From Hyphomonadaceae bacterium (GTDB lineage: Bacteria; Pseudomonadota; Alphaproteobacteria; Caulobacterales; Aquidulcibacteraceae), in assembly GCA_016791425.1 (NCBI GenBank), contig JAEUMQ010000001.1, positions 668,677 to 732,676 of the forward strand: a stretch of 64,000 bases of DNA, in the 5' to 3' direction. Below are positions 7,225 through 15,572 of the stretch, piece after piece; position 1 is the first letter of the stretch; the number at the start of each line of letters is the position of its first letter. The notes under the pieces were generated by a model that saw only the letters and a program-made list of their open reading frames with translations, did no database searches and was not told where the DNA came from. A program made the translations under genes and the position numbers.

Positions 7225-8934
7225 TCAGTTGAGCGTTCTGGCGACACGGAAACCCAAGTAGTAGCGCCGGAACGTGGGAGCGTACCTATACCGGAGAGCT
7301 GAGCGAAGGAGTTCTGGCGGGTCGATCCAAGAGCCGCCACGGTACACCCGCTCTGCGCAGTTACTCGTATGGAGCGCGGAGCCGTTTGTCGGCAAGCCGG
7401 CATAGGAATCGGCGTGACAATCTTCGACCCATTCCCAAACATTGCCATTCATATCGTGAAGGCCAAATTGATTGGCCGCATACGAAGCTGCTGGCTGCGT
7501 ACGGCCCAATTCCCCACCATAGTTGGCTTGCGAAGGGCTTATCGATACGCCACTTGAGTAAGCGGTGGTCTGGCCCGCACGTGCGGCGTATTCCCATTCT
7601 GCTTCGGATAGCAACCGGTAACTTCGTCCCGTGTCGCGGGAAAGCCAACGGACGTATTCCTGAGCGTCGTTCCAGGAAACTTCGATTACTGGCCGCGACA
7701 GACCGCCCCAGCCATAGTCCGGTGGCTGATAGCCAGAGCAGCCGCCGCGGTTCACGCACGCCGCCCATTGATCAAACGTAACTTCGGTCTCGCTCACGGC
7801 GAACTGGCGAATGCTCACTCGCCGCTGCGGGCCTTCGTCTTCTGCTCGGCCCGCTTCGCTCGGTGGCGAACCCATCAGGAAGGTCCCCGCCGGAAGCGCG
7901 ACCATGTGCGGGCAGAATTCACACGTTTCGCCGTTGGCGAGGCGATCGCGGAAGATGCGCTCTGCAACCGGTCGTCTCATCCGCGCCGCCTCGGCAAACG
8001 CGCGCGCTGGATCGGTCGATGACGACACAGGCGTCACTTGCGCGGGCCGGTGCGCCGACGCGATCTGCGGAAAGAACGGCGGTCTGGTTTGCGGCGAAGG
8101 CATCGCCACCGATGAGACACGGGAGAGCCGTCCCAGCTCTACGCTTGTTCTCGCAAGATTTGGAGCCGGAATCGCCAGATTGTAGGGCCGTACGGGATCG
8201 GGCACGCCGGCATGATGCAGGCCGACGAAACGGTTGCTCTCGATCGCCAGCACAAGCGCGCCGGAAGAGCCACCCAGCGTATCGCAATGATGAACGAGTC
8301 TGCCGTCCTGGAACGGAGGCTCGCCAATCTGGCAGCGCACGCGCGTCAAGCGCTGCGGCTGTCCGGCGGGGTGATGGATGAGATAGAGCGATTGGCGCGC
8401 CCTCGCCTGCACCGCGGCAAGCCGAAGGGGCGGATACCGATTCACCGGCACGCCGCTCACCTCCACGATGGCGTAGTCGAGCGCTCGGTTCGCTTCGATC
8501 GCGGGCAGGCGAACATTGAACGGCTGGCCAGGCGCGCGGGCGCGGTCGAGGAAGCCCATGCGGAGTTGCGCGCCGAGCACCGTGAACTCATTGCCCGGCA
8601 CGCAATGATAATTGGTGATCGCACGGTTCGGCCCGATGAGCGTTGCGGTGCACGTCGTGTTGGTCATTAAGCCGTTCGGCAGACGGACGAGGAGGTCGAG
8701 CATGCCGACCGCGCGGCCGATGCGACGGAAGGGATCAGCTGACTCAAGCTCAAAGACTGGCTCGAACACGTCCGTTCGGCTCATCAGCACTTCGAGCTGC
8801 TGATTGGCTGAGCTTTCCGTGAAGCTCTTGTTGGGCTGGCCATAATTCTCGGCCGGGAAGTAAAGGGGCGCCTGCGCCCCGGCCTCGCTCAGGGTCGCGG
8901 CGAGGAATGCAAGCGTCGCCACTAGTGTACGCAA
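7225..8934 (-). CDS. Secreted trypsin-like serine protease fused to an FGE-like domain
   Basis: A 569-residue exported protein. Residues 1-21 are a signal peptide ending AGAQ. Residues about 75-265 form a trypsin/S1-like protease with His110 (TNYHC), Asp153 (ALDYAIVEV) and Ser224 (TLGGSSGALV), so the triad looks complete. A Pro/Ser-rich linker of about 70 residues follows. Residues about 340-569 form a formylglycine-generating-enzyme-sulfatase (SUMF1-type) domain: PAGTFLMGSP, EVTFDQWAACV, PVIEVSWNDAQEYVRWLS, YRLLSEAEWEYAARAG, GLHDMNGNVWEWVEDC, VYRGGSWIDPPELLRSALRY and YLGFRVAR. The cysteine pair needed for formylglycine formation is absent from the RGGSW segment, so this domain probably binds rather than oxidises, unlike the complete FGE at 24387. 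The protease may process envelope or external proteins; its substrate is unknown. Confidence 0.9.
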   Translation of the reverse strand: MRTLVATLAFLAATLSEAGAQAPLYFPAENYGQPNKSFTESSANQQLEVLMSRTDVFEPVFELESADPFRRIGRAVGMLDLLVRLPNGLMTNTTCTATLIGPNRAITNYHCVPGNEFTVLGAQLRMGFLDRARAPGQPFNVRLPAIEANRALDYAIVEVSGVPVNRYPPLRLAAVQARARQSLYLIHHPAGQPQRLTRVRCQIGEPPFQDGRLVHHCDTLGGSSGALVLAIESNRFVGLHHAGVPDPVRPYNLAIPAPNLARTSVELGRLSRVSSVAMPSPQTRPPFFPQIASAHRPAQVTPVSSSTDPARAFAEAARMRRPVAERIFRDRLANGETCEFCPHMVALPAGTFLMGSPPSEAGRAEDEGPQRRVSIRQFAVSETEVTFDQWAACVNRGGCSGYQPPDYGWGGLSRPVIEVSWNDAQEYVRWLSRDTGRSYRLLSEAEWEYAARAGQTTAYSSGVSISPSQANYGGELGRTQPAASYAANQFGLHDMNGNVWEWVEDCHADSYAGLPTNGSALHTSNCAERVYRGGSWIDPPELLRSALRYRYAPTFRRYYLGFRVARTLN

Positions 8935-9302
8935 GGGGCTGCCTCCCCGAAACGCGATGAAAGCTTAATAGCGCGCGCGTGCGACATGGGAAAGCGAGGG
9001 CGGCGCACGAAGTCGGCGACCGGCTGAAACGGGCCAGCTTGGATCGTAGCGCGCATTTTATCGATTGGCGGGGTCGCTCCAATCCGGCCACCGGCGATGC
9101 TGCGCATGCGAAGTCCGGAGTTCGCCGACTTCAGTCGTTCCGTGCGACGCCTTCTCAAGCAAATTATAGGGGAAGGCGGATGGTGCGCGCCCGTCGCGAC
9201 AGGCTCGGCGCGGGGGCGGCGCATGGGCGCGTGATCCGGGGCGCGGAGGCTTCTCAAACTCCCTGAAACCGTGCTTAGGTTGGGTCTCGGGAGGAACCGG
9301 GG
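8935..9302. other. Divergent intergenic region ahead of the virB operon
   Basis: These 368 bases separate the protease gene from virB1. They hold GCTCCAATCCGGCCACC at 9076-9092 and, at the right end, GGGAGGAACC, the ribosome-binding site of virB1. I see no gene. The operon promoter must lie here, but I cannot place -35 and -10 boxes confidently. Confidence 0.45.
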
Positions 9303-9905
9303 ATGGTGCACGCGCATGGCAGAGGCGGGGGCAGCCGCGCCACGGCCGTCGCAGCCGGGCTGGTCGCCGCGCTCGTGAGCACTCCGGCGGCCGGTGAGGT
9401 GATCGAGATCGCCCTCGATGGAAGCGTAATCGTCCTGACTGCCCGCCCAGACGCGCCGCCTGCGGCGGGGTTGGCGCTCCGGGACATGCGCAAAGCTGCG
9501 CTTGCCCCGGCTTTCGAGCGGTCAGGCGCGGAGACAGCGCTCTCGCCCGCGCTTCTCGAGGCCGTGGCGTGGGCGGAAAGCCGGTTCAACCCGACCGCAC
9601 GCTCTCCGCGCGGCGCGATCGGGGCCATGCAGCTCATGCCTGGCGCGGCGGCGGATATGGGCGTCGATCCCCATGATCCAACCGACAATGTGCGCGGGGG
9701 AGCGCGTTATCTGCGCTATCTGATGTCCGAATTCAGCGCCAATATCGAGCTTGCGCTCGCCGCCTACAACGCCGGCCCGGAAACGGTGCGCCGATATGGC
9801 GGAACGCCTCCTTACAAGGAGACGCGGGCCTATGTAGCGGCAGTGCTGGACTACATGGCAGAGCGCGCCGAAGCGGCGCCGGCGGCGAAGGAGCGGGCGC
9901 GATGA
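9303..9905 (+). CDS. virB1: VirB1-type lytic transglycosylase
   Basis: A 200-residue periplasmic enzyme that would open peptidoglycan for the secretion apparatus. The ATG follows GGGAGGAACCGGGG. The N terminus has an Arg/Gly stretch and then a hydrophobic segment (TAVAAGLVAALVSTPAAG) that acts as an export signal. The SLT domain spans about residues 70-185: catalytic Glu in LLEAVAWAESRFNP, then SPRGAIGAMQLMPGAA, DNVRGGARYLRYLM and LALAAYNAGPETVRRYGG. Its stop overlaps the virB2 start by four bases (ATGA), which places it first in the operon. Confidence 0.92.
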   Translation: MVHAHGRGGGSRATAVAAGLVAALVSTPAAGEVIEIALDGSVIVLTARPDAPPAAGLALRDMRKAALAPAFERSGAETALSPALLEAVAWAESRFNPTARSPRGAIGAMQLMPGAAADMGVDPHDPTDNVRGGARYLRYLMSEFSANIELALAAYNAGPETVRRYGGTPPYKETRAYVAAVLDYMAERAEAAPAAKERAR

Positions 9906-10207
9906 AGGCGGCTTTCGCGGCTTTGGCGCTGGCTGCGGCGCCGGCGTACGCCTACGCTCAATCCTACGGGACCGACCCACGCGGCTCGGGCCCGATCCTT
10001 GCGGCGGTGAACTGGGTGCAGGGCACCCTGCTCGGCAACGTCGCGACCGCAGTGGCGGTGATCGCGGTGGCGATCGTCGGCTTCATGATGCTGAGCGGAC
10101 GCATGAACTGGCGCCACGGCATCACAGTCATCCTCGGCTGCTTCATCCTGTTCGGGGCCGCAGCCATCGTCGCGGGCATCCAGGCCGCCGCGCGCATGGC
10201 GGGATAG
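9902..10207 (+). CDS. virB2: VirB2 major pilin of the type IV secretion system
   Basis: A 101-residue pilin precursor. Residues 1-19 (MKAAFAALALAAAPAYAYA) are a signal peptide. The mature part has two hydrophobic helices (VATAVAVIAVAIVGFMMLSG and ITVILGCFILFGAAAIVAGI) separated by a short polar loop RMNWRHG, the standard VirB2 plan. It overlaps virB1 by ATGA and lies five bases before virB3. Position, size and topology all support the call. Confidence 0.9.
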   Translation: MKAAFAALALAAAPAYAYAQSYGTDPRGSGPILAAVNWVQGTLLGNVATAVAVIAVAIVGFMMLSGRMNWRHGITVILGCFILFGAAAIVAGIQAAARMAG

Positions 10208-10211
10208 AGAC

Positions 10212-10496
10212 ATGGCATCGCTCGATCGCGACGTGGTGTTCTCGGCCCTGACGCGGCCGCAGATGTTCGCGGGCGTTTCCTACAGCTTCTTCGTGCTCAA
10301 TCTGGTGCTCACCACGGAAGTGTTTCTGATCAGCAAATCGTTCTGGGCGATCCTCGCAGCGCTAGCGATCCACGGCGTGGGGTACGTGGTGTGCTTGCGC
10401 GAGCCGCGTTTTCTGGATTTGTGGATCCTGCGCGCCAACCGCTGCCCGCGCGTGCCCAACTACAGCCGCTGGCGGTGCAATTCCTACGCGCCATGA
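10212..10496 (+). CDS. virB3: VirB3 inner-membrane component
   Basis: A 94-residue membrane protein that works with VirB4 in pilus assembly. It begins with the short cytoplasmic segment DVVFSALTRPQMFAGVSYSFF typical of VirB3, followed by one or two membrane helices (FFVLNLVLTTEVFLI, FWAILAALAIHGVGYVVCL) and the EPRFLDLWILR segment with conserved Pro and Arg residues. The stop overlaps the virB4 start (ATGA at 10493). It is a separate gene, not fused to virB4 as in some systems. Confidence 0.92.
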   Translation: MASLDRDVVFSALTRPQMFAGVSYSFFVLNLVLTTEVFLISKSFWAILAALAIHGVGYVVCLREPRFLDLWILRANRCPRVPNYSRWRCNSYAP

Positions 10497-12862
10497 ACGC
10501 CTTTGGCGCCGGCGGGAAGCGTTTCGATAGACGCGAGCGCGCCGCAAGCACCATGCTGCCATATGCGCGCCACGTGGACGCCGCCACGCTCGCCGCCCAC
10601 GACGGCGCGCTGGCGCAATTCATCCATGTCGCAGGGTTTGCATTCGAAACGGCCGACACCGAAGAGCTGAACTACCGCAAGGCGGTGCGCGAAACGGTGC
10701 TTCGCGGCATCGCGCATTGGCGGCTCAGCGTGCACCACCACGTCGTGCGCCGGCTGGCCGCGCCAAGTCTCGAGGGGCGCTTCGCCAATCCGTTCGCGCG
10801 TGGCCTCGACCTAGCGTGGCGCAAGCGGCTGGCGGGACGGCAGCTGTTCGTGAACGACCTCTTCTTGACGCTGGTGCTGCGCCCGTCGATGTCGACAGGC
10901 GGGCTCGGCGAGCTCATCGGACGCAACGCACAGACCGACGCGGCCGCCCGTGCGCGCGCCAAGCGCGAGCTTGAAGCGGCGCGCGACGCGCTGTTAGCGG
11001 CGCTTCAGCCCTACGGCGCGCGCCTGCTGACCACCTACGAGACGGCGGACGGGCTCTATTCCGAGCCGATCGAGTTTCTCTCGTGCCTGTTCAATGGCGA
11101 CATGCGTCCCAACGCGCCGCAATATCAGAACATCAGCCGCGATATCCCATGGCGGCGCGTGAGCTTCGGGCGTGACACACTCGAGCTGTCGGCCACCGAG
11201 GATTTGCCCAAGACTTTCGCGGCGATGCTCTCGATCAAGGAATATCCGCCCCACACCGCTCCTGGGCAACTCGACGCGCTCTACCGCACGCCTCACGAGA
11301 TCACGGTGTCGCAGAGCTTCGCGTTCGTGGACCGGCAGAGCGCGCTCAATCGGATCAATCTGACGCTACGGCGCATGCGCGCCGCGGACGACGACGCGCT
11401 CTCGCTGCGCAGCGACCTCCTGACGGCGAAGGATAATGTCGCGGCCGGACGCGCGGCTTTCGGGGAGCACTACCTGTCGGTAATGGTCAAGGCCGAGACC
11501 ACGCCCGCGCTGGATGAGGCGGTGGCGGAGGTGCAGGCCGCGCTCACCGAGATCGGCGTGATCGGCGTGCGCGAAACCCTTGCCATGGAGCCGGCGTTCT
11601 GGGCGCAGTTTCCCGGCGCGTACCAGTTCATCCCGCGAAAGGCGCTCATCTCCTCTGCGAATTTTTCAGGGCTTGCGAGCCTGCACAATCACCCGCTGGG
11701 GCGCGCGGAAGGCAATCATTGGGGACCAGCCGTCACGGTGCTGGAGACGACGGCGGCGTCTCCCTATTATTTCAACTTCCATCGCGGCGATCTCGGCAAT
11801 TTCCTGATTATCGGGCCGTCGGGCTCGGGCAAGACCGTGGTGCTGAACTTCCTTCTGGCGCAAGCGCAGAAATTCGAGCCGCGCGTAGTGTTCTTCGACA
11901 AGGACCGCGGCGCCGAGATCTTTCTGCGCGCAATGAAAGGGCGCTACGACGTGCTGCGGCCGGGCATCCCAACCGGGTTCAATCCGCTGCGCCTCCCCGA
12001 CACGCCCGGCAACCGCCGGTTTCTGCAACAATGGGCGGCCAAGCTCTTGACCGCGCACGGCGAGTCGCTGAGCGCGAACGACGCGGCAATGATCTCCGAC
12101 GCGGTGGTCGCCAATTTCGAGCAGAAGCCGCAATTGCGCCGGCTGCGCTATTTCCGCGAACTGTTCTCCGGCGCGCGGCGGCCGATGGCGGGCGATCTGG
12201 CGGCAAGGCTGTCCTCGTGGGTCGGCGAAGGCGACCGCGCCTGGCTGTTCGACAACGAGGAGGACCATCTCGATCTTTCCGCACGCGTTATCGGCTTCGA
12301 CATGACCCACCTCCTGGATGACCCGGTCACGCGCACGCCGACGATGATGTACCTCTTCCACCGCGTTGAGGAGCGGCTGGACGGCTCGCCCACGGTCATC
12401 GTCGTCGACGAAGGCTGGAAGGCGCTGGACGACGATGTGTTCGTCGCGCGCATCCGCGACTGGGAAAAGACCATCCGCAAGCGCAACGGCGCGGTCGGTT
12501 TCTCCACCCAGAGCGCGGGAGACGCGCTGGAGAGCCGCATCGCCAGCGCCATCATCGAACAATCCGCGACGCAGATCTTCCTGCCGAACCCGAAGGCGCA
12601 GGAGAGCGAGTATCGCCGCGGCTTCGGCCTGACGCGCCACGAGTTCGATCTGATCCGCACGCTGCCCGACACCTCGCGATGCTTCCTCATCAAGAACGGC
12701 GGCGACAGCGTGGTGGCGCGCCTCAATCTCTCCGGCCACGAGGAAGTGCTGACGGTCCTGTCGGGCCGCGAGCGCACCGTGCGCCAGCTCGACGAGTTGC
12801 GCGCGGAGTTCGGGGACGATCCGGCGGCATGGCTTCCGCGCCTGGTGCGCAAGGCGCAATAG
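10493..12862 (+). CDS. virB4: VirB4 ATPase of the type IV secretion system
   Basis: A 789-residue ATPase that powers assembly and substrate transfer at the inner membrane. The ATG at 10493 overlaps the virB3 stop; the frame is open further upstream but inside virB3. The N-terminal half is the CagE/TrbE/VirB4 domain. The ATPase half has Walker A (GPSGSGKT, about residues 441-448) and Walker B with VIVVDEGW near residue 635, followed by FSTQSAGDAL, the usual motif-III region. Length matches the family. A three-base gap separates it from virB6, so no virB5 gene lies between them. Confidence 0.95.
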   Translation: MNAFGAGGKRFDRRERAASTMLPYARHVDAATLAAHDGALAQFIHVAGFAFETADTEELNYRKAVRETVLRGIAHWRLSVHHHVVRRLAAPSLEGRFANPFARGLDLAWRKRLAGRQLFVNDLFLTLVLRPSMSTGGLGELIGRNAQTDAAARARAKRELEAARDALLAALQPYGARLLTTYETADGLYSEPIEFLSCLFNGDMRPNAPQYQNISRDIPWRRVSFGRDTLELSATEDLPKTFAAMLSIKEYPPHTAPGQLDALYRTPHEITVSQSFAFVDRQSALNRINLTLRRMRAADDDALSLRSDLLTAKDNVAAGRAAFGEHYLSVMVKAETTPALDEAVAEVQAALTEIGVIGVRETLAMEPAFWAQFPGAYQFIPRKALISSANFSGLASLHNHPLGRAEGNHWGPAVTVLETTAASPYYFNFHRGDLGNFLIIGPSGSGKTVVLNFLLAQAQKFEPRVVFFDKDRGAEIFLRAMKGRYDVLRPGIPTGFNPLRLPDTPGNRRFLQQWAAKLLTAHGESLSANDAAMISDAVVANFEQKPQLRRLRYFRELFSGARRPMAGDLAARLSSWVGEGDRAWLFDNEEDHLDLSARVIGFDMTHLLDDPVTRTPTMMYLFHRVEERLDGSPTVIVVDEGWKALDDDVFVARIRDWEKTIRKRNGAVGFSTQSAGDALESRIASAIIEQSATQIFLPNPKAQESEYRRGFGLTRHEFDLIRTLPDTSRCFLIKNGGDSVVARLNLSGHEEVLTVLSGRERTVRQLDELRAEFGDDPAAWLPRLVRKAQ

Positions 12863-12865
12863 GCC

Positions 12866-14002
12866 ATGGCGATCTGCCCCGCCTCCACGAATTCCGGCAT
12901 GGTGCCCGCGCTGATCGAGACCGTGGATTGCCACATCCGCGTGCTGGTGCACGAAAGTTATCGCGAACTCGTCGGCCCCAACACGATGTTCGCCGCCGCT
13001 TTCACGGGGCTCTTGACGATCTATATCGCTCTGCTCGGCTACCAATTGCTGTTCGGGCGCGGCGGTCTGCGCGTCACGGAGCTGCCGATCACGGTGCTGA
13101 AGATCGGGCTCATCCTCGCTTTCCTGACGAGCTGGGCGGCGTATCAGACCGTGTACTTCAGCCTTCTGTTCGACGGGCCGCGCGATCTGACGCGCGCGCT
13201 CCTTGCCCCGCTCGCGCGCGCTGGCTCAGGCTTCGACGGCGACATCTATGGCGGGCTGGAGCGCGCCTTCCGCGATCTCAGCGGCGCGGCCGGCGTTTAT
13301 GGCGCGCAAGCGCCGCCAACCGCCAACATTCTACAAGGCGGACCTTCGCTCGGCTCCGGGCTGTTGTGGATCAGCGCGATCGGCATGCTGATGGCGACGA
13401 TAGGCGTCATCCTCGCGGCCAAGATCGTGTTGGCGTTCCTGTTGGCGATTGGACCGGTGTTCGTTGGGCTCTTCCTGTTCGATCGCACGCGCGGGCTCTT
13501 CGACGGGTGGTTGCGCACCACGATCGCGTTCGCGCTCGCGCCCCTGGCGACCACGGTGTTCAGCGCGGCCATGCTGATGATGCTGCAGCCGTTCCTGGCG
13601 CTCCTGGCCGCGAACGCGGCGCGGAACGAGTTCGAAATGGGGGTGATCATCACCATCGCGCTGATCGTGGCGGTGTTCACGATCGTGACGGCGCTGTCCT
13701 TCCGGATCGGCATGAGCATCGCGAGCGGTTTCCAGAGCGGGCGCGGGCGGGCCGCCTTGACGCTGCAGAGCGAAGCGGCGCAAGAGCGCGCGTTCGCCGG
13801 CGCCGACCGCGCCGAGCAGTTCGCTGCGCGCGTCGCGCTCAACGCGCGACGGGGCGAGATCGAGACGGAGGCGTCGGCGGCGAGCAACGGCCGCCGCGCG
13901 CTCGACGCGGCCGACGCGGTGAGCGACCCGACCCCGATGGCCGCGCGGCTCGGACAATCGTACCGACGCACGCCCCGACCGCAGGGCGGGGCGAACACAT
14001 GA
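12866..14002 (+). CDS. virB6: VirB6 polytopic membrane channel component
   Basis: A 378-residue inner-membrane protein with an N-terminal periplasmic segment and five or more helices, including TMFAAAFTGLLTIYIALLGYQLLFG, ITVLKIGLILAFLTSWAAYQ, LWISAIGMLMATIGVILAAKIVLAFLLAIGPVFVGLFLF, TIAFALAPLATTVFSAAMLMML and VIITIALIVAVFTIVTALSF. The conserved LLAIGPVF..LFLFDRTRGLFDGWLR segment is diagnostic for VirB6/TrbL. The last 110 residues are a polar Ala/Arg-rich tail, probably cytoplasmic. The stop overlaps the virB8 start (ATGA). Confidence 0.93.
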   Translation: MAICPASTNSGMVPALIETVDCHIRVLVHESYRELVGPNTMFAAAFTGLLTIYIALLGYQLLFGRGGLRVTELPITVLKIGLILAFLTSWAAYQTVYFSLLFDGPRDLTRALLAPLARAGSGFDGDIYGGLERAFRDLSGAAGVYGAQAPPTANILQGGPSLGSGLLWISAIGMLMATIGVILAAKIVLAFLLAIGPVFVGLFLFDRTRGLFDGWLRTTIAFALAPLATTVFSAAMLMMLQPFLALLAANAARNEFEMGVIITIALIVAVFTIVTALSFRIGMSIASGFQSGRGRAALTLQSEAAQERAFAGADRAEQFAARVALNARRGEIETEASAASNGRRALDAADAVSDPTPMAARLGQSYRRTPRPQGGANT

Positions 14003-14844
14003 GCCGCGATCTGGAGCGGCGCTTCCCTGCGGCGGACGATGAGGCCCGCGGCCTTGCGCAGCCCAATCCGATGCAGAACGTCGCGCTCGATTTCGCCGAG
14101 GAGACGGTGCGCGAGGCGCAGCGAGGGCGCAAATGGGCATGGCGCGCCGTATTCGTGCTGCTGCTGGTATGCGCCGCGCAGGCCGCGGCGATCGCGCTGC
14201 TGCTGCCGCTGCGCGACGTGTCGCCGTACACGATCCTCGTGGATCGCCAGACCGGCTACATGGAAATCGCGCGCGGGGTCGAGACCGGGGGCGAGCTGTC
14301 GCAGGATCAGGCCTTGGTGCACGCATTCCTGGCCCAATACGTGCTGCAGCGCGAAACCTTCGATCCTGCCGATTTTCAGGAGCGGTACCGGCGCGTGGCG
14401 ATTTGGTCCGCCGACCAGGCGCGGGCCGACTATGTCGCACTTTATCAAGGCGAAGCGAACTCGCTGCTCGCCAGCGTGCGCCCTGGAACGGTGATTGCCG
14501 TCACCGTCAAGAACATCGAACTGCTCTCCGACTCCAGCGCGCGAGTGCGCTACGAGCTGACGCGGCGCGATCCGGGGGCGGAGCCGCAGCGCGCCGACTG
14601 GCAGGCCCTCATCGGCTTTCGATTTACCGGCGCGCCGATGCGTATGGCCGACCGGCTGATCAATCCGCTTGGCTTTCAAGTGACGCATTATCGGCGCGAC
14701 CCGGAATGGACCCCGGGCGAAGCGGCGCTCAGCGGGGTCATCTCCCCTGGTTTCGCGCCGGCGCGGGCGGAATCGCCTCCCGAGCGCGAAAGCGCTAAAG
14801 CTGACGCGGACGCAGAAGCGGCGCGGGAGGGCCCCAGTCCATGA
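13999..14844 (+). CDS. virB8: VirB8 bitopic assembly factor
   Basis: A 281-residue protein with a short cytoplasmic N terminus, one membrane helix (WAWRAVFVLLLVCAAQAAAIALLLPL, about residues 50-75) and a periplasmic NTF2-like domain. The domain shows the family pattern PYTILVDRQTGYMEI, ALVHAFLAQYVLQRETFDPADFQERYRRVAIWS, VTVKNIELLSDSSARVRYEL and MADRLINPLGFQVTHYRRDPE, which contains the conserved NPLGF..YR element. The start codon lies inside the virB6 stop and the stop overlaps virB9, so the three genes are translationally coupled. Confidence 0.94.
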   Translation: MSRDLERRFPAADDEARGLAQPNPMQNVALDFAEETVREAQRGRKWAWRAVFVLLLVCAAQAAAIALLLPLRDVSPYTILVDRQTGYMEIARGVETGGELSQDQALVHAFLAQYVLQRETFDPADFQERYRRVAIWSADQARADYVALYQGEANSLLASVRPGTVIAVTVKNIELLSDSSARVRYELTRRDPGAEPQRADWQALIGFRFTGAPMRMADRLINPLGFQVTHYRRDPEWTPGEAALSGVISPGFAPARAESPPERESAKADADAEAAREGPSP

Positions 14845-15572
14845 CCAGACGATTGCGCTTCGCGGCGGCGCTGCTGGCGCTCGCGTTCACGACCGGCGCG
14901 CACGCCCAGAGCGTGCGTCCGGCCCCGTCGCAGGGCGATCCGCGCATCCGTGTGGTCCGGTACGACCCCAACCGCATCATCTCGCTGCGCGGCCATCTGG
15001 GATACCAGATGCTGATCGAATTCGACGCCGGGGAGCGGATCGAGAATGTCGCCATCGGCGACAGCGTCGGCTGGCAGGTGACGCCCAACCGCGCGGCCAC
15101 GCTTCTCTTCCTAAAGCCGCTGGCCGCGGGCGCGGCCACGAACATGACCGTGATCACCAACCAGCGCCGCTACGCGTTCGAGCTCTCCTCGCGCGAAGCG
15201 AGCGGGCCAGACGACAGAAGCGTCATCTATGCCGTGCGCTTTGCGTTTCCGCCGCCGCCGCCACCGCCGCCGGAACCGCCGCCGCCCCCACCTGCCCCCG
15301 CGCCCACGCTCAATTTCGGATACACGATCCGCGGCTCCGACCGGATCGCCCCGACGCGCGTGTTCGACGACGGCGCAGCGACCTATTTCGCGTTCGGTGA
15401 AAACACCGACACGCCGGCGATCTTCGTGGTCGGGCTCGACGGCGAGGAAGAACTTGTCAACGTGCAGACGCGCGGGGACTACATCGTCATCGACCAGCTG
15501 GCCGACGCGTTCGTCGTGCGCTCCGGGCGACATCGCGCGCAGGTGCGCCGAAACGGAGGACGCGAACCATGA
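14841..15572 (+). CDS. virB9: VirB9 outer-membrane core complex protein
   Basis: A 243-residue periplasmic/outer-membrane subunit. Residues 1-23 (MTRRLRFAAALLALAFTTGAHAQ) are a signal peptide. The N-terminal domain has DPRIRVVRYDPNRIISLRGHLGYQMLIEF and GWQVTPNRAATLLFLKP, as in VirB9/CagX. A run of about 25 residues that is nearly all proline links it to the C-terminal domain (FGYTIRGSDRIAPTRVFDDGAATYFAF, YIVIDQLADAFVVRSG), which normally contacts VirB7 and VirB10. No virB7 gene is present. Overlaps of four bases join it to virB8 and virB10. Confidence 0.94.
   Translation: MTRRLRFAAALLALAFTTGAHAQSVRPAPSQGDPRIRVVRYDPNRIISLRGHLGYQMLIEFDAGERIENVAIGDSVGWQVTPNRAATLLFLKPLAAGAATNMTVITNQRRYAFELSSREASGPDDRSVIYAVRFAFPPPPPPPPEPPPPPPAPAPTLNFGYTIRGSDRIAPTRVFDDGAATYFAFGENTDTPAIFVVGLDGEEELVNVQTRGDYIVIDQLADAFVVRSGRHRAQVRRNGGREP

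Noticed and set aside
11666..13045. Long open frame of 459 codons on the minus strand opposite virB4
   Set aside because: It is antisense to a fully recognisable VirB4; its His/Arg-rich composition is the usual mirror of a high-GC gene.
12679..13998. Upstream extension of the virB8 frame through virB6
   Set aside because: The frame is open by chance; the VirB8 family begins at the ATG at 13999, which overlaps the virB6 stop.
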